Shown here: positions 1-6,516 of the stretch, piece after piece
How the letters are laid out: every line of letters begins with the position of its first letter
How positions within the stretch are numbered: the stretch's first letter is position 1
Assembly (NCBI GenBank): GCA_031383405.1
Contig: JANMZO010000060.1
Coordinates: 1-11,048 of the forward strand
DNA from: JANMZO01 sp031383405
Lineage (GTDB): Bacteria; Actinomycetota; Acidimicrobiia; Acidimicrobiales; JANYDT01
Length of the DNA: 11,048 bases
Direction: 5' to 3'
The notes under the pieces: generated by a model
Databases searched by the model: none
The model's input: the letters and a program-made list of their open reading frames with translations, nothing else
What the model was told of the DNA's origin: nothing
Made by a program: the position numbers and the translations under genes

Positions 1-285
1 CGCACCCACCGTGGCGAGCTTCCGCCGTTTCGACTTGGGGTACACCGAAGGTGCGCCGCCATCGTCTGCCGCCCCGGCGGCCTTCGGTTGCGCCGGCTCA
101 CGGCTCAACACCCGGAGCACTTCGGCGGCGCGGGCGGTGTACGAATCGAGCAGGTTCCGGTAGTCGACGTCGTCGATATCACCTGCGTCGTGTTCTCGGT
201 TGAGGTCCTCGATGGATGCGAGCAACTCGTCGCGCTCGATGACGAGTTCCTCGTCGTCGACCCCATGAATCGCGGAACCCGTCAT
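1..285 (-). CDS. CcmI-like cytochrome c biogenesis protein, N-terminal part, cut by window edge
   Basis: Last visible gene of the ccm operon. Its ATG (283-285) overlaps the ccmH stop as ATGA, so the two are probably translationally coupled. The 95 visible codons have no stop, so the gene runs past position 1. The protein starts with acidic, helical sequence (DDEELVIERDELLASIEDL) and continues with HDAGDIDDVDYRNLLDSY, which resembles the 'dLe.e..aG.i...dY..l' segment of CcmI and related proteins. An Ala/Pro linker and a basic stretch (KSKRRK, about residues 85-90) follow, probably just before a membrane helix that lies outside the window. In E. coli this function is the C-terminal half of a fused CcmH; here it appears to be a separate gene. 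CcmI-type proteins hold apocytochrome c for the heme lyase. The role is inferred from position and a short motif; a TPR domain cannot be confirmed here. Confidence 0.55.
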   Translation of the reverse strand, partial: MTGSAIHGVDDEELVIERDELLASIEDLNREHDAGDIDDVDYRNLLDSYTARAAEVLRVLSREPAQPKAAGAADDGGAPSVYPKSKRRKLATVGA

Positions 286-752
286 GGGCGGTTCTCCTCG
301 AATTGCCGGAGCGCATCGGCGACGCGGTTGCGGTCGGCTTCGGATACCGCAACCGGCGTGATCTTGGTCTGCCGGAACTTCATCAGCAACAGACCGAATG
401 CCGTCACCAGTACGACCACCGGTGCGATCCAGGCGATGGAGCCGATGCCCGTGGTCTCGGGCCGCAGGAGTTGCTGCTCACCAAACCGGCTCACGAGATA
501 CGTGCGAATCTGTCCATCGGTCTGCCCGGCTTCGACCTGACGTTGGATTTCCGCGTAGATGGCCTTGGCCGTGTTGGCTTTCGACTGGGCAACCGACAGT
601 CCCTGGCACGTTGGGCACTTGAAGCTGTTGGCGATGCGATCGGTCCGGGCCGGTACCGAATTGCCGTCGGTCCCGCGACCGAGGACGAGAAGCACGATCA
701 CGACAATCGCGAGCCCACCCGTAACGACTATCGCTTTCGTTCGTGCGCCCAT
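282..752 (-). CDS. ccmH: Cytochrome c-type biogenesis protein CcmH (thiol oxidoreductase)
   Basis: CcmH/CycL/Ccl2 family, about 156 residues. It is a membrane-anchored, periplasm-facing thiol oxidoreductase that works with CcmG to keep apocytochrome CXXCH cysteines reduced and presents them to CcmF. Visible parts: an N-terminal hydrophobic helix (about residues 7-25), then the family signature FKCPTCQGLSVAQS with the redox pair at about C46 and C49, then the helical region up to RFGEQQLLRPE, then a second membrane helix (about 104-124) and a charged tail. This is the short CcmH form, without a fused CcmI domain. Start choice: the ATG at 750-752 overlaps the ccmG stop by one base (TGATG) and has a GAGG-like site upstream; a TTG one codon earlier (753-755) would give an equally possible 157-residue protein. 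The stop overlaps the next gene as ATGA. Confidence 0.93.
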   Translation of the reverse strand: MGARTKAIVVTGGLAIVVIVLLVLGRGTDGNSVPARTDRIANSFKCPTCQGLSVAQSKANTAKAIYAEIQRQVEAGQTDGQIRTYLVSRFGEQQLLRPETTGIGSIAWIAPVVVLVTAFGLLLMKFRQTKITPVAVSEADRNRVADALRQFEENRP

Positions 753-1378
753 CAATTCGCCTCGGCTTCGGCCAGTACCCGCTCGATCGCCGCTCGGGTC
801 ACCCCACCGTTGTTCTGATAGATGACTGTGCCGTCCCGGTCGACGATGTACGTCTCGGGCACGCCCCGCACCCCCCAGTCGACGGCAATTCGGTCGCTAT
901 TGATCACGGGCCAGGTTCCGCCGCGCTTTTTGAAAAAGTCTTTGACGTCGTTGACCTCGTCCTGGTAGACGACGCTCACCATCTCAAGGTCGCCCGTCGC
1001 CCGGTGAGCCTCTTGGAGCGCAACAAGCTCCGGATGTTCCTTCACGCACGGCGGACACCACGTGGCGAAGAAGTTGATGACGACGTACTTGCCTCGCTGT
1101 TCGGAGAGGTCGAACTGTACCGTTGCATCGATCGCCGAAGGCCCCTGCACCGGCGGTGCTTGACGGCCGAGAAACTGATTCCGGATGCTTTTCTCGCCGC
1201 CGTCGCGCGTAGCCAGAACGGCTATGAGCGCGACCGCAATGACACCGATGATGATCGCCGTGATCCGGGCCGACTTCGACGGGTGTGGACCAACCCCGGA
1301 TTCGGCGGCGGACCCACGGAACGTCGAGGTGACGGGTGAATCCTCGGTTCCGGTCGGCTCGGGTTCGTTTGTGTTCAT
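752..1378 (-). CDS. ccmG: CcmG/DsbE thioredoxin-like protein
   Basis: Membrane-tethered thioredoxin-fold reductase of cytochrome c maturation (CcmG/DsbE/ResA group), 208 residues. A hydrophilic Pro/Glu/Thr-rich N-terminus of about 37 residues precedes one membrane helix (about 39-56), so the thioredoxin domain faces outward. The domain contains the active site WCPPC at 107-111 within INFFATWCPPC, and the family cis-proline signature GVPETY at 172-177, the groove that selects cytochrome maturation partners. It should accept electrons from a CcdA/DsbD-type membrane protein, not seen here, and reduce CcmH or apocytochrome c. The ATG start overlaps the ccmF stop as ATGA. The long cytoplasmic N-terminus is more than E. 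coli CcmG has. Among thioredoxin relatives, WCPPC plus GVPETY and the operon position make CcmG the best call. Confidence 0.95.
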   Translation of the reverse strand: MNTNEPEPTGTEDSPVTSTFRGSAAESGVGPHPSKSARITAIIIGVIAVALIAVLATRDGGEKSIRNQFLGRQAPPVQGPSAIDATVQFDLSEQRGKYVVINFFATWCPPCVKEHPELVALQEAHRATGDLEMVSVVYQDEVNDVKDFFKKRGGTWPVINSDRIAVDWGVRGVPETYIVDRDGTVIYQNNGGVTRAAIERVLAEAEAN

Positions 1379-3411
1379 ACGGGCGCTCCTATGGCCGGAG
1401 ACGGTTGAATTGGCGAAGGCTCAGTTCTCGCACGCAGTATCGGTGCGTCGCCTAGGCCACTCGTGGGGTCGGTCGGGTTGCGGCGTCGGCCCGGCACGAT
1501 GGCCAGTACGGTGCCGAGGGCCATGATGAGCCCGCCGATCCACAGCCAGATGGTCATCGGCTGAATGTAGAAGCCGATTTGCGCCGAGCCGCCAATGTCT
1601 TTGGGGCGTCGGTCGTACGTGAGGTAGAGATCCTTCGTAAGGCCGGTGCGCACCGACGGCGTGGGGATCAATTGACCCTGGGCGGCGAACTGGGTGAGCG
1701 CCGGCGAATCAATGCGACCGTTGTCGACACGGACATCGGCATGATACGACTTCGGGACCTTCTTCCCGTCGAGGGTTGTAAAGGTAGTACGTACACCTAC
1801 GAGTTCGATAGTATGGCCTTTGAACGTCTGAGGTTCGCCGGGCTTGAGCGTCAGCACGGTGTTGGACCCGTACGTGCGGCTGGCGGCAATCGCGATGGCG
1901 ATCATGATGACGCCGAGATGCACGATCATTCCACCATTGGCCCGACCGATCAGCGCTCGGAACATCGACTGCTTCCGGGCGCGAGCCGCTCTCACTGCGA
2001 GAGCAAGCTGCCGAAAGGCGGCACCGGCTGCGAAGGCGCCGAGGAAGAACGCGAGAAGCGCCTCCAGCCCGCGCAGACCACTAAGTACGCATATGGCCAG
2101 GATAGCAACCGCGCTCACCAGTGGCCACTGAAGCCGCGTGATCAGCAGTTCACTTGACGCTATTCGCCATGGCAGGACCGGGGCGATGGCCATAAGAAAA
2201 AGCAGGCACAGGCCGATCGGTGTGGTCATTGTCTCGAAGTACGGCGCCCCTATCGATAGCCGCTTCCCGTTCCAGGCTTCGACCAGCAGCGGGAACACGG
2301 TGCCGAGAAGCACGATGAAGGCGAAGCCGGCGAACAGAAGGTTGTTCGCGAGAAACGCGCCTTCGCGGGAGAAGGGACTGTCGATCGTCGTGGCTGAACG
2401 CAACCGATCGCCACGCCAGCCGATAAGGCCGAGTGAAACGAACACGATGACGGCAAAGAGCGAGATGAGCCAGGGGCCGATGCTGGAGCTGGAGAACGCG
2501 TGCACCGACTGCACGACGCCGGACCGCGTGAGGAAGGTGCCGAGAATTGTGAGGGAGAACGTGGCGCACAACAACGAGAGGTTCCACACGCGAAGCAGTC
2601 CGCGCCGCTCCTGTACAAGAACCGAATGCAGATATGCGGTGCCGGTGAGCCATGGAAGGAACGAGGCGTTTTCCACGGCGTCCCAGCCCCAGTAGCCACC
2701 CCACCCAAGGACCTCGTAGCTCCACCACGCCCCGAGAACGATGCCGAGCGTGAGGCAACCCCACGCCACAAGCGTCCACCGACGCGTTTCGAGCAGCCAT
2801 CCTTCGCCGATGCGTCCGGTGACCAGGGCCGCGATGGCGAACGCGAACGGCACGGTGAAGCCGACATAGCCCAGATAGAGAATCGGCGGATGGATTGCCA
2901 TGAGCGGATGATTCTGAAGCAGCGGGTTCGGCCCGCGGCCGTTGGCCGGTGTTGTGATGAGGGTCTTGAACGGATTGGCCGGTCCCATCATCAACGCGAA
3001 GAAGAAGGTGGAGACTGCGAGGATCACGACGGTAGCCCAGCCGACCAGCGGGTCGGTTCGACGCTTCCGGAACTTGTGATGCACGATCGTGAGGTACCCG
3101 GCGAGAATAAGACCCCAAAGCAGAATCGAGCCCTCGAGGGCCGCCCAGCAGCCGGCGATCGTGTAAAGCAGCGGCGTTTCGAGTGCGTTGTTGTCACGCA
3201 CGTACTGAAGGGAGAAATCGTGGGTCAGGAGGGCCCACTCCATGGCCGCAAAGGCGACCACCGCTCCCACCAATACTAAAGGTACATAACGTTGGGCCTG
3301 GGCCACCAGGCGCGGGCGTCGGCGGAGAAGCCCGAACGTCATCGTGATCGTGCTGAACGCCGAGGCGACAAACGCGATGACGACTCCGAAACCCCCAAGT
3401 GCTGCTTTCAA
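1375..3411 (-). CDS. ccmF: Heme lyase subunit CcmF
   Basis: Large polytopic protein of 678 residues (E. coli CcmF is about 650). It forms the thioether bonds between heme from holo-CcmE and apocytochrome CXXCH. It has many membrane helices and the WWD heme-handling motif WGGYWGWDAVENASF at 237-251. Histidines flank it at H174 (MAIHPPILY) and H304 (QSVHAF), with further ones at H262 (AYLHS) and H498 (IVHLG). These match the four conserved histidines known in the family, two binding incoming heme and two binding a resident heme b. A periplasmic domain occupies about 512-610, followed by a last helix and a Pro-rich tail. Start: TTG at 3409-3411, supported by AGAGGGG eight bases upstream (3420-3426). 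The 48-bp gap from ccmE is the largest within the operon. The stop overlaps ccmG as ATGA. Confidence 0.97.
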   Translation of the reverse strand: MKAALGGFGVVIAFVASAFSTITMTFGLLRRRPRLVAQAQRYVPLVLVGAVVAFAAMEWALLTHDFSLQYVRDNNALETPLLYTIAGCWAALEGSILLWGLILAGYLTIVHHKFRKRRTDPLVGWATVVILAVSTFFFALMMGPANPFKTLITTPANGRGPNPLLQNHPLMAIHPPILYLGYVGFTVPFAFAIAALVTGRIGEGWLLETRRWTLVAWGCLTLGIVLGAWWSYEVLGWGGYWGWDAVENASFLPWLTGTAYLHSVLVQERRGLLRVWNLSLLCATFSLTILGTFLTRSGVVQSVHAFSSSSIGPWLISLFAVIVFVSLGLIGWRGDRLRSATTIDSPFSREGAFLANNLLFAGFAFIVLLGTVFPLLVEAWNGKRLSIGAPYFETMTTPIGLCLLFLMAIAPVLPWRIASSELLITRLQWPLVSAVAILAICVLSGLRGLEALLAFFLGAFAAGAAFRQLALAVRAARARKQSMFRALIGRANGGMIVHLGVIMIAIAIAASRTYGSNTVLTLKPGEPQTFKGHTIELVGVRTTFTTLDGKKVPKSYHADVRVDNGRIDSPALTQFAAQGQLIPTPSVRTGLTKDLYLTYDRRPKDIGGSAQIGFYIQPMTIWLWIGGLIMALGTVLAIVPGRRRNPTDPTSGLGDAPILRARTEPSPIQPSPAIGAPV

Positions 3412-3419
3412 CTGAACAA

Positions 3420-3426
3420 CCCCTCT
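3420..3426 (-). promoter_or_regulatory. Ribosome binding site of ccmF
   Basis: AGAGGGG on the minus strand, eight bases before the TTG at 3409-3411. It is the main reason to accept a TTG start for ccmF: no ATG or GTG in the right frame lies close by, and the protein begins directly with its first membrane helix. Confidence 0.6.
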
Positions 3427-3459
3427 GACTACAACGGTCTCACGAAAAATCCGACGGGC

Positions 3460-4038
3460 TCATGACGGCGCGTCGACGGCGTCTTTCACGCGGGAACGGT
3501 TCTTTTGGATGTAGTTTTCGTCGTGCTTGACCAGGATCCGGTCGCTGAGAAAATCGGGGAGCTCACTACCTGTCGGCTTTGTTTCGAAGTTACCCTCGAG
3601 CACAACGGCGATGCCTGCGCGGAACAACTCGGGCGGAGCGCCTGCGTGGCGAACGTGGACATTCGTGCCGTTGAACTCGACGTCGAAGTCGACGGTGCTG
3701 GGTGCCTCTTTGACGCTGCCTTCGACGACGATTCCCTGCAGGCGGAAGCGCTTGATCCCGAGATCGACCGCTCGCGTCTTGGCTTCGTCGGCGTTGAGAA
3801 AGAACAGGGTGGCGTTGCCCAGGCCTCGGAACACGACGAGGCCGATCGCGGTGAGGATGAGTACAAGTGCGATAACCGCGCGTTTGCGCGAGCCCGTGGC
3901 GCGGATCTCGGGCAACCCGTTCGGTGCACCGTACGGGAAGGGCTGCGCGTCGGCCGACTCGGTGAGTCCTGAATCGTTGGCCCCGGGTCCGGAACCGCTC
4001 AGCTCGGCCGAGGTGTCGGTGGGTGGCATCCTGCTCAT
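3460..4038 (-). CDS. ccmE: Periplasmic heme chaperone CcmE
   Basis: CcmE, 192 residues, binds heme covalently and carries it from CcmC to CcmF. A long, Ser/Pro/Gly-rich hydrophilic N-terminus (about 50 residues, more than in proteobacterial CcmE) precedes one membrane helix (about 53-70). A soluble beta-barrel domain follows, with conserved patches (FRLQGIVVEGSVK; LVKHDENY). The heme-binding motif is HDENY at 172-176: His172 is the expected covalent heme ligand and Tyr176 the axial ligand. This is the classical histidine type, not the CXXXY variant known from some archaea and deltaproteobacteria. The ATG overlaps the ccmD stop (ATGA). The stop is followed by a 48-bp gap to ccmF. The long N-terminus is probably flexible and cytoplasmic; a shorter start at the ATG three codons downstream is possible. 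Confidence 0.95.
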   Translation of the reverse strand: MSRMPPTDTSAELSGSGPGANDSGLTESADAQPFPYGAPNGLPEIRATGSRKRAVIALVLILTAIGLVVFRGLGNATLFFLNADEAKTRAVDLGIKRFRLQGIVVEGSVKEAPSTVDFDVEFNGTNVHVRHAGAPPELFRAGIAVVLEGNFETKPTGSELPDFLSDRILVKHDENYIQKNRSRVKDAVDAPS

Positions 4039-4175
4039 GACGGCGGGTCGCCCACCCGGCGGGCTTCATCGGCCAGAACCTGAGCCGCCGCCTGCCGGCC
4101 CCGGACCACAACCCACGCTCCGTAGACGATGAGAGTCGCGAACACTGTGGCGTAGCCCGCAATCACGTAGCTCAC
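4035..4175 (-). CDS. ccmD: Small membrane protein CcmD
   Basis: A 46-codon gene between ccmC and ccmE, below common ORF length cutoffs. It starts with GTG (4173-4175), 19 bp after the ccmC stop, behind a G-rich stretch (GGGGGC) suitable as a ribosome site. Its TGA overlaps the ccmE ATG as ATGA. The product starts MSYVIAGYATVFATLIVYGAW, one membrane helix at about residues 3-24, followed by a basic and then mixed-charge tail (VVRGRQAAAQVLADEARR). This is the CcmD layout: the helix carries a 'Y.....YG.w' pattern and positive charges follow it. CcmD stabilises the CcmABC complex with CcmE and helps release holo-CcmE. The call rests on position, size, topology and the short motif; sequence conservation in this family is weak. 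Confidence 0.87.
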   Translation of the reverse strand: MSYVIAGYATVFATLIVYGAWVVVRGRQAAAQVLADEARRVGDPPS

Positions 4176-4194
4176 GAATCGCCCCCGACCGGAG

Positions 4195-4935
4195 TCATGG
4201 TTGTCCGCCAACCGGTTGGACCATCATGGCCTCGGCGCGCCGCTCAGCGATAGCGGAACTGAGCCCGCCGTGGATGACCTGGTCTTCCCAACGGGCCACC
4301 CGGTAACGCTGGATGAGGAGCCAGAAGAACGCAGTCGTGAATCCGAAAAACGACAGAATCATGGCGACGAGTTGCGCCCCGTGAACCGTTGGATCGGGCC
4401 GAAGCAGTGTGGGTCCCTGGTGCTGGGTGCGCCAGAGCTTGACGGAGAAATGGACCAAGGGAACATTGACAAATGCGATCAGCGCGGTGAAGGCGGACCG
4501 CTGGGCGCGCATGGAAGCTGTCGCGGGAATCGTACGAATCGCCAACACGCCGAGGTACATGAAAAGTAGGAGTGCGGTACTTGTGGTGCGGGCGTCCCAT
4601 ATCCACCAGGCGCTCCAGGTGACCTTTGCCCAAATCGAGCCGGTGGCGAGGGCCAGGAAGGTGAACACGATGCCGATCTCAGCCGACGCCCCTGCAATCT
4701 GGTCGTAGAACGGCTTGCGGGTCCGGGGCCACAGCCACAGCAAGCTGGCCACCGTGGTGATGCTGAACGCCACGTACGCGGTCCAGGCCACGCCGGGGTG
4801 TACACAGAGGAGGCGAACGTATTCCCCCTGCACCACGTCAGGCCCCGTGGCGAACAGTCCCAACACAACCACAACCGCCAACAACGCAACGGCGACCACA
4901 GCAACGAAACGTGAAATGAGTTGTTCGTTCTTCAT
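4195..4935 (-). CDS. ccmC: Heme export/handling protein CcmC
   Basis: CcmC, 246 residues with about six membrane helices, transfers heme to CcmE. It carries the WWD-type heme motif WSAWWIWDARTTS at 107-119. The probable axial histidines are H46 (VHPGVAW) and H172 in FSVKLWRTQHQG (family form 'VHFSV.ww.tLHQG'). Start: ATG at 4933-4935. It overlaps the ccmB stop as ATGA and has GGAGGA directly upstream. The reading frame stays open upstream to 5022, but that would add 29 non-conserved residues inside ccmB and is rejected. The C-terminal ~35 residues (RYRVARWEDQVIHGG onward) are cytoplasmic and hydrophilic, somewhat longer than in E. coli. Nineteen bases separate the gene from ccmD. Confidence 0.95.
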   Translation of the reverse strand: MKNEQLISRFVAVVAVALLAVVVVLGLFATGPDVVQGEYVRLLCVHPGVAWTAYVAFSITTVASLLWLWPRTRKPFYDQIAGASAEIGIVFTFLALATGSIWAKVTWSAWWIWDARTTSTALLLFMYLGVLAIRTIPATASMRAQRSAFTALIAFVNVPLVHFSVKLWRTQHQGPTLLRPDPTVHGAQLVAMILSFFGFTTAFFWLLIQRYRVARWEDQVIHGGLSSAIAERRAEAMMVQPVGGQP

Positions 4936-5642
4936 GCTTCCTCCAGAAGGGATCCGAAAATGAGAATCCCCACTGCCGTGTAGATAACTGCGAACACCGT
5001 CAAGAGTCGCACCCAAATCCATCCTTCGCCAACTGTTGAACTCAGTGCATCCTGGGTCGCCTTCACGGCGCCGAGCAGTACAGGTGTGACGATCGGGAAA
5101 TACAGCAACGGCAATAGCGTGTCACGAGATCGCAGGCCCGCCGACAACGCGCCGTGGCAGGTGCCGACCGTCACAAGTCCCAGTGTCGCCAACACGCAGG
5201 TGACGACCAATTGCGCCGGGCTGGAGACATGTGTGGGGAAAAAGAGAACTGCGAACAACCCGAGCACGACCTCCAGGAGAAGGAGCTGGGCTGCGATCGC
5301 GCCGGCCTTGCCGAGGAAAATCCCGGCTGGATCGAGCGAACTCAGCCGAAGCGCGTCGTTGGCGCCGTCGGCGGTCTCGATCGAGAAACTCCGCTGGACG
5401 GCGAGAAGGGCGGCGAAGAACACGGCGAGCCAGAACAACCCGGACGTGATGGTCGACGCCGCGACAGAATCGGGGCTGAGTCTTCGGGAGTCACCGGGAT
5501 CCGCGGCCACGACGTTGTCGAGTGCGAACGCGAACAGAATGAGGATGAGCACCGCGAATGGCGCGATCTGCGACATCGTCACCTTCGACCGCCACTCGAT
5601 GCGAAGGTCCTTGCGCAGGATCAGCCAAGCATCATGAACCAC
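4932..5642 (-). CDS. ccmB: Heme ABC transporter permease CcmB
   Basis: CcmB, 236 residues, is the polytopic partner of the ATPase CcmA. The CcmAB complex uses ATP to release heme-loaded CcmE from CcmC. The N-terminus is family-like: a cytoplasmic segment with LRKDLRIEWRSK, then about six helices. The family region DGANDALRLSSLDPAGIFLGK follows the second helix (family form '...leg L.LSP.....l.Gk'), and LLYFPIVTPVLLGAVKAT (family form 'lPL..P.liPvlL.a') lies in the C-terminal half. Start: GTG at 5640-5642, preceded by GAGGTGA at good spacing. It overlaps the end of ccmA by 11 bp. The stop overlaps ccmC as ATGA. No oddity is seen beyond the GTG start. Confidence 0.94.
   Translation of the reverse strand: MVHDAWLILRKDLRIEWRSKVTMSQIAPFAVLILILFAFALDNVVAADPGDSRRLSPDSVAASTITSGLFWLAVFFAALLAVQRSFSIETADGANDALRLSSLDPAGIFLGKAGAIAAQLLLLEVVLGLFAVLFFPTHVSSPAQLVVTCVLATLGLVTVGTCHGALSAGLRSRDTLLPLLYFPIVTPVLLGAVKATQDALSSTVGEGWIWVRLLTVFAVIYTAVGILIFGSLLEEA
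4940..4944 (-). promoter_or_regulatory. Ribosome binding site that fixes the ccmC start
   Basis: GGAGG on the minus strand, inside the last codons of ccmB and four bases before the ATG at 4933-4935. It favours this ATG over the longer open frame that begins at 5022. Confidence 0.65.
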
Positions 5643-6372
5643 GGGTCACCTCGGTCGACGTTGGACCGGCGCCCACGAGTTGGGAGTTGGTCACGTAGCC
5701 GCCGGCGACCACGACCCTTCGGGTTGCGAAGGAGCTGGCCCGATCAGGATCGTGCGACACGACCAGCACGGTGGCTCCGGCGGCAGCCGCGCCCCGTAGA
5801 AGGATGTCGAGCGAGTCTCGGGCGTCTGGGTCGAGGCCGGCGTGAGGCTCGTCGAGCAGCCACACCCTGGGCTGTCTGGCGACCACAGCGGCGAGTGCGG
5901 TCCGTCGGCGTTGGCCGGCCGAGCACGAGTGGAGGGCCAGCTTGGCGACGCGGCGGCCGATACCAACCGCGTCAAGCGCGTTGCGAACGTGCTCGATTGA
6001 TGAACCGGCTATTCGCGATGACTCCACGGCGAAGCGGACGTTGTCCTCGACCGTAAGGTCTTCGTACAGAAGGGACCGGTGGCCGAGATAACCAACGGTC
6101 CGGCGAACCGATGCCGGGTCGTCGCGCACATCGATGCCGCAGACGGTGGCCGATCCGCCCGAGATGGGCACAAGCCCAGCGCACGCTCGCAGTAGCGTGG
6201 TCTTTCCGGCGCCGTTGGGGCCCTCGACGGCGACGATTTCCCCGGGTCCGACGTTCAGTGTCAGCCCGCTTAACGCTGGAAATGTACCGAGAAGACAAAC
6301 CACCTCGACCAATGCCAGGCCGGAGGAAGGAACCACGGGCGGAGAGTTTACCGGCGCTCGGGACCGTCCCAA
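5632..6372 (-). CDS. ccmA: Heme ABC transporter ATP-binding protein CcmA
   Basis: First gene of the ccm operon, 246 codons from TTG at 6370-6372. ABC ATPase of the CcmABCDE complex. Walker A GPNGAGKTT is at 51-59. The signature is CSAGQRRRTALA (about 150-161), with Cys where most ABC proteins have Leu. Walker B is RVWLLDEPHAGLD (169-181) and the switch histidine is H207 (VVSHDPD). SAGQ.RR.ALA and GHRSLLYEDLTVEDN fit CcmA better than generic transporters, and the gene order is decisive. The start is uncertain. The TTG has GGAGGG ten bases upstream, but gives about 18 residues before the conserved region (LVEVVCLL); a GTG at 6334-6336 or a later TTG would give a shorter protein. The stretch upstream in this frame is closed by a TGA, so no longer form exists. 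Confidence 0.94.
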   Translation of the reverse strand: MGRSRAPVNSPPVVPSSGLALVEVVCLLGTFPALSGLTLNVGPGEIVAVEGPNGAGKTTLLRACAGLVPISGGSATVCGIDVRDDPASVRRTVGYLGHRSLLYEDLTVEDNVRFAVESSRIAGSSIEHVRNALDAVGIGRRVAKLALHSCSAGQRRRTALAAVVARQPRVWLLDEPHAGLDPDARDSLDILLRGAAAAGATVLVVSHDPDRASSFATRRVVVAGGYVTNSQLVGAGPTSTEVTRGS

Positions 6373-6400
6373 ACCCGGTCATCCCTCCGACGCACGGACG

Positions 6401-6418
6401 GTGAACTTGGGTGTTCAC
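6401..6418. repeat. Inverted repeat, candidate operator of the ccm operon
   Basis: GTGAACTTGGGTGTTCAC: two perfect 6-base arms around a 6-base spacer, about 29 bases upstream of the ccmA start codon. The position suits a repressor site on the ccm operon or a short hairpin in its leader. It is not the actinobacterial LexA box, which has four bases between GAAC and GTTC. The regulator is unknown. Confidence 0.35.
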
Positions 6419-6504
6419 GGGTGCAATGTTCGGTGTCGAAACGTGGTCAACACATCGAGTGCGTGAGTGAACGCGCGGCTTAAGTCGATGTGGTCGGAGC
6501 CCGA

Positions 6505-6516
6505 TAGCGTTTAGCG
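6505..6516 (+). promoter_or_regulatory. Candidate leaderless -10 box of the sortase gene
   Basis: TAGCGT (6505-6510) fits TAnnnT and ends six bases before the ATG at 6517. That spacing would place the transcription start on or next to the start codon, as in actinobacterial leaderless mRNAs. No Shine-Dalgarno sequence lies in the usual window; the only GGAG is 17 bases away. The -35 is poor (TTAAGT at 6480-6485, 19 bases away). Confidence 0.35.

Larger units (their letters stand above)
6373..6516. promoter_or_regulatory. Divergent intergenic region between ccmA and the sortase gene
   Basis: This 144-bp spacer must hold the promoters of the ccm operon (leftward) and the sortase gene (rightward). 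Leftward, TTGACC (minus strand, 6445-6450) resembles a -35 box, but no convincing -10 box sits 16-18 bases away. A perfect inverted repeat, GTGAAC-N6-GTTCAC (6401-6418), lies between that box and ccmA, and a further GTGAAC occurs at 6467-6472. GGAGGG for ccmA is at 6383-6388 on the minus strand. The rightward -10-like box is listed separately. Promoter assignment is by eye. Confidence 0.4.

Noticed and set aside
2150..3118. Minus-strand open frame of about 322 codons inside ccmF
   Set aside because: Arg/His-rich out-of-frame shadow; ccmF itself is intact and well conserved through the region.
6401..6418. GAAC...GTTC as an actinobacterial LexA (SOS) box
   Set aside because: The SOS box has a four-base spacer; here it is six.
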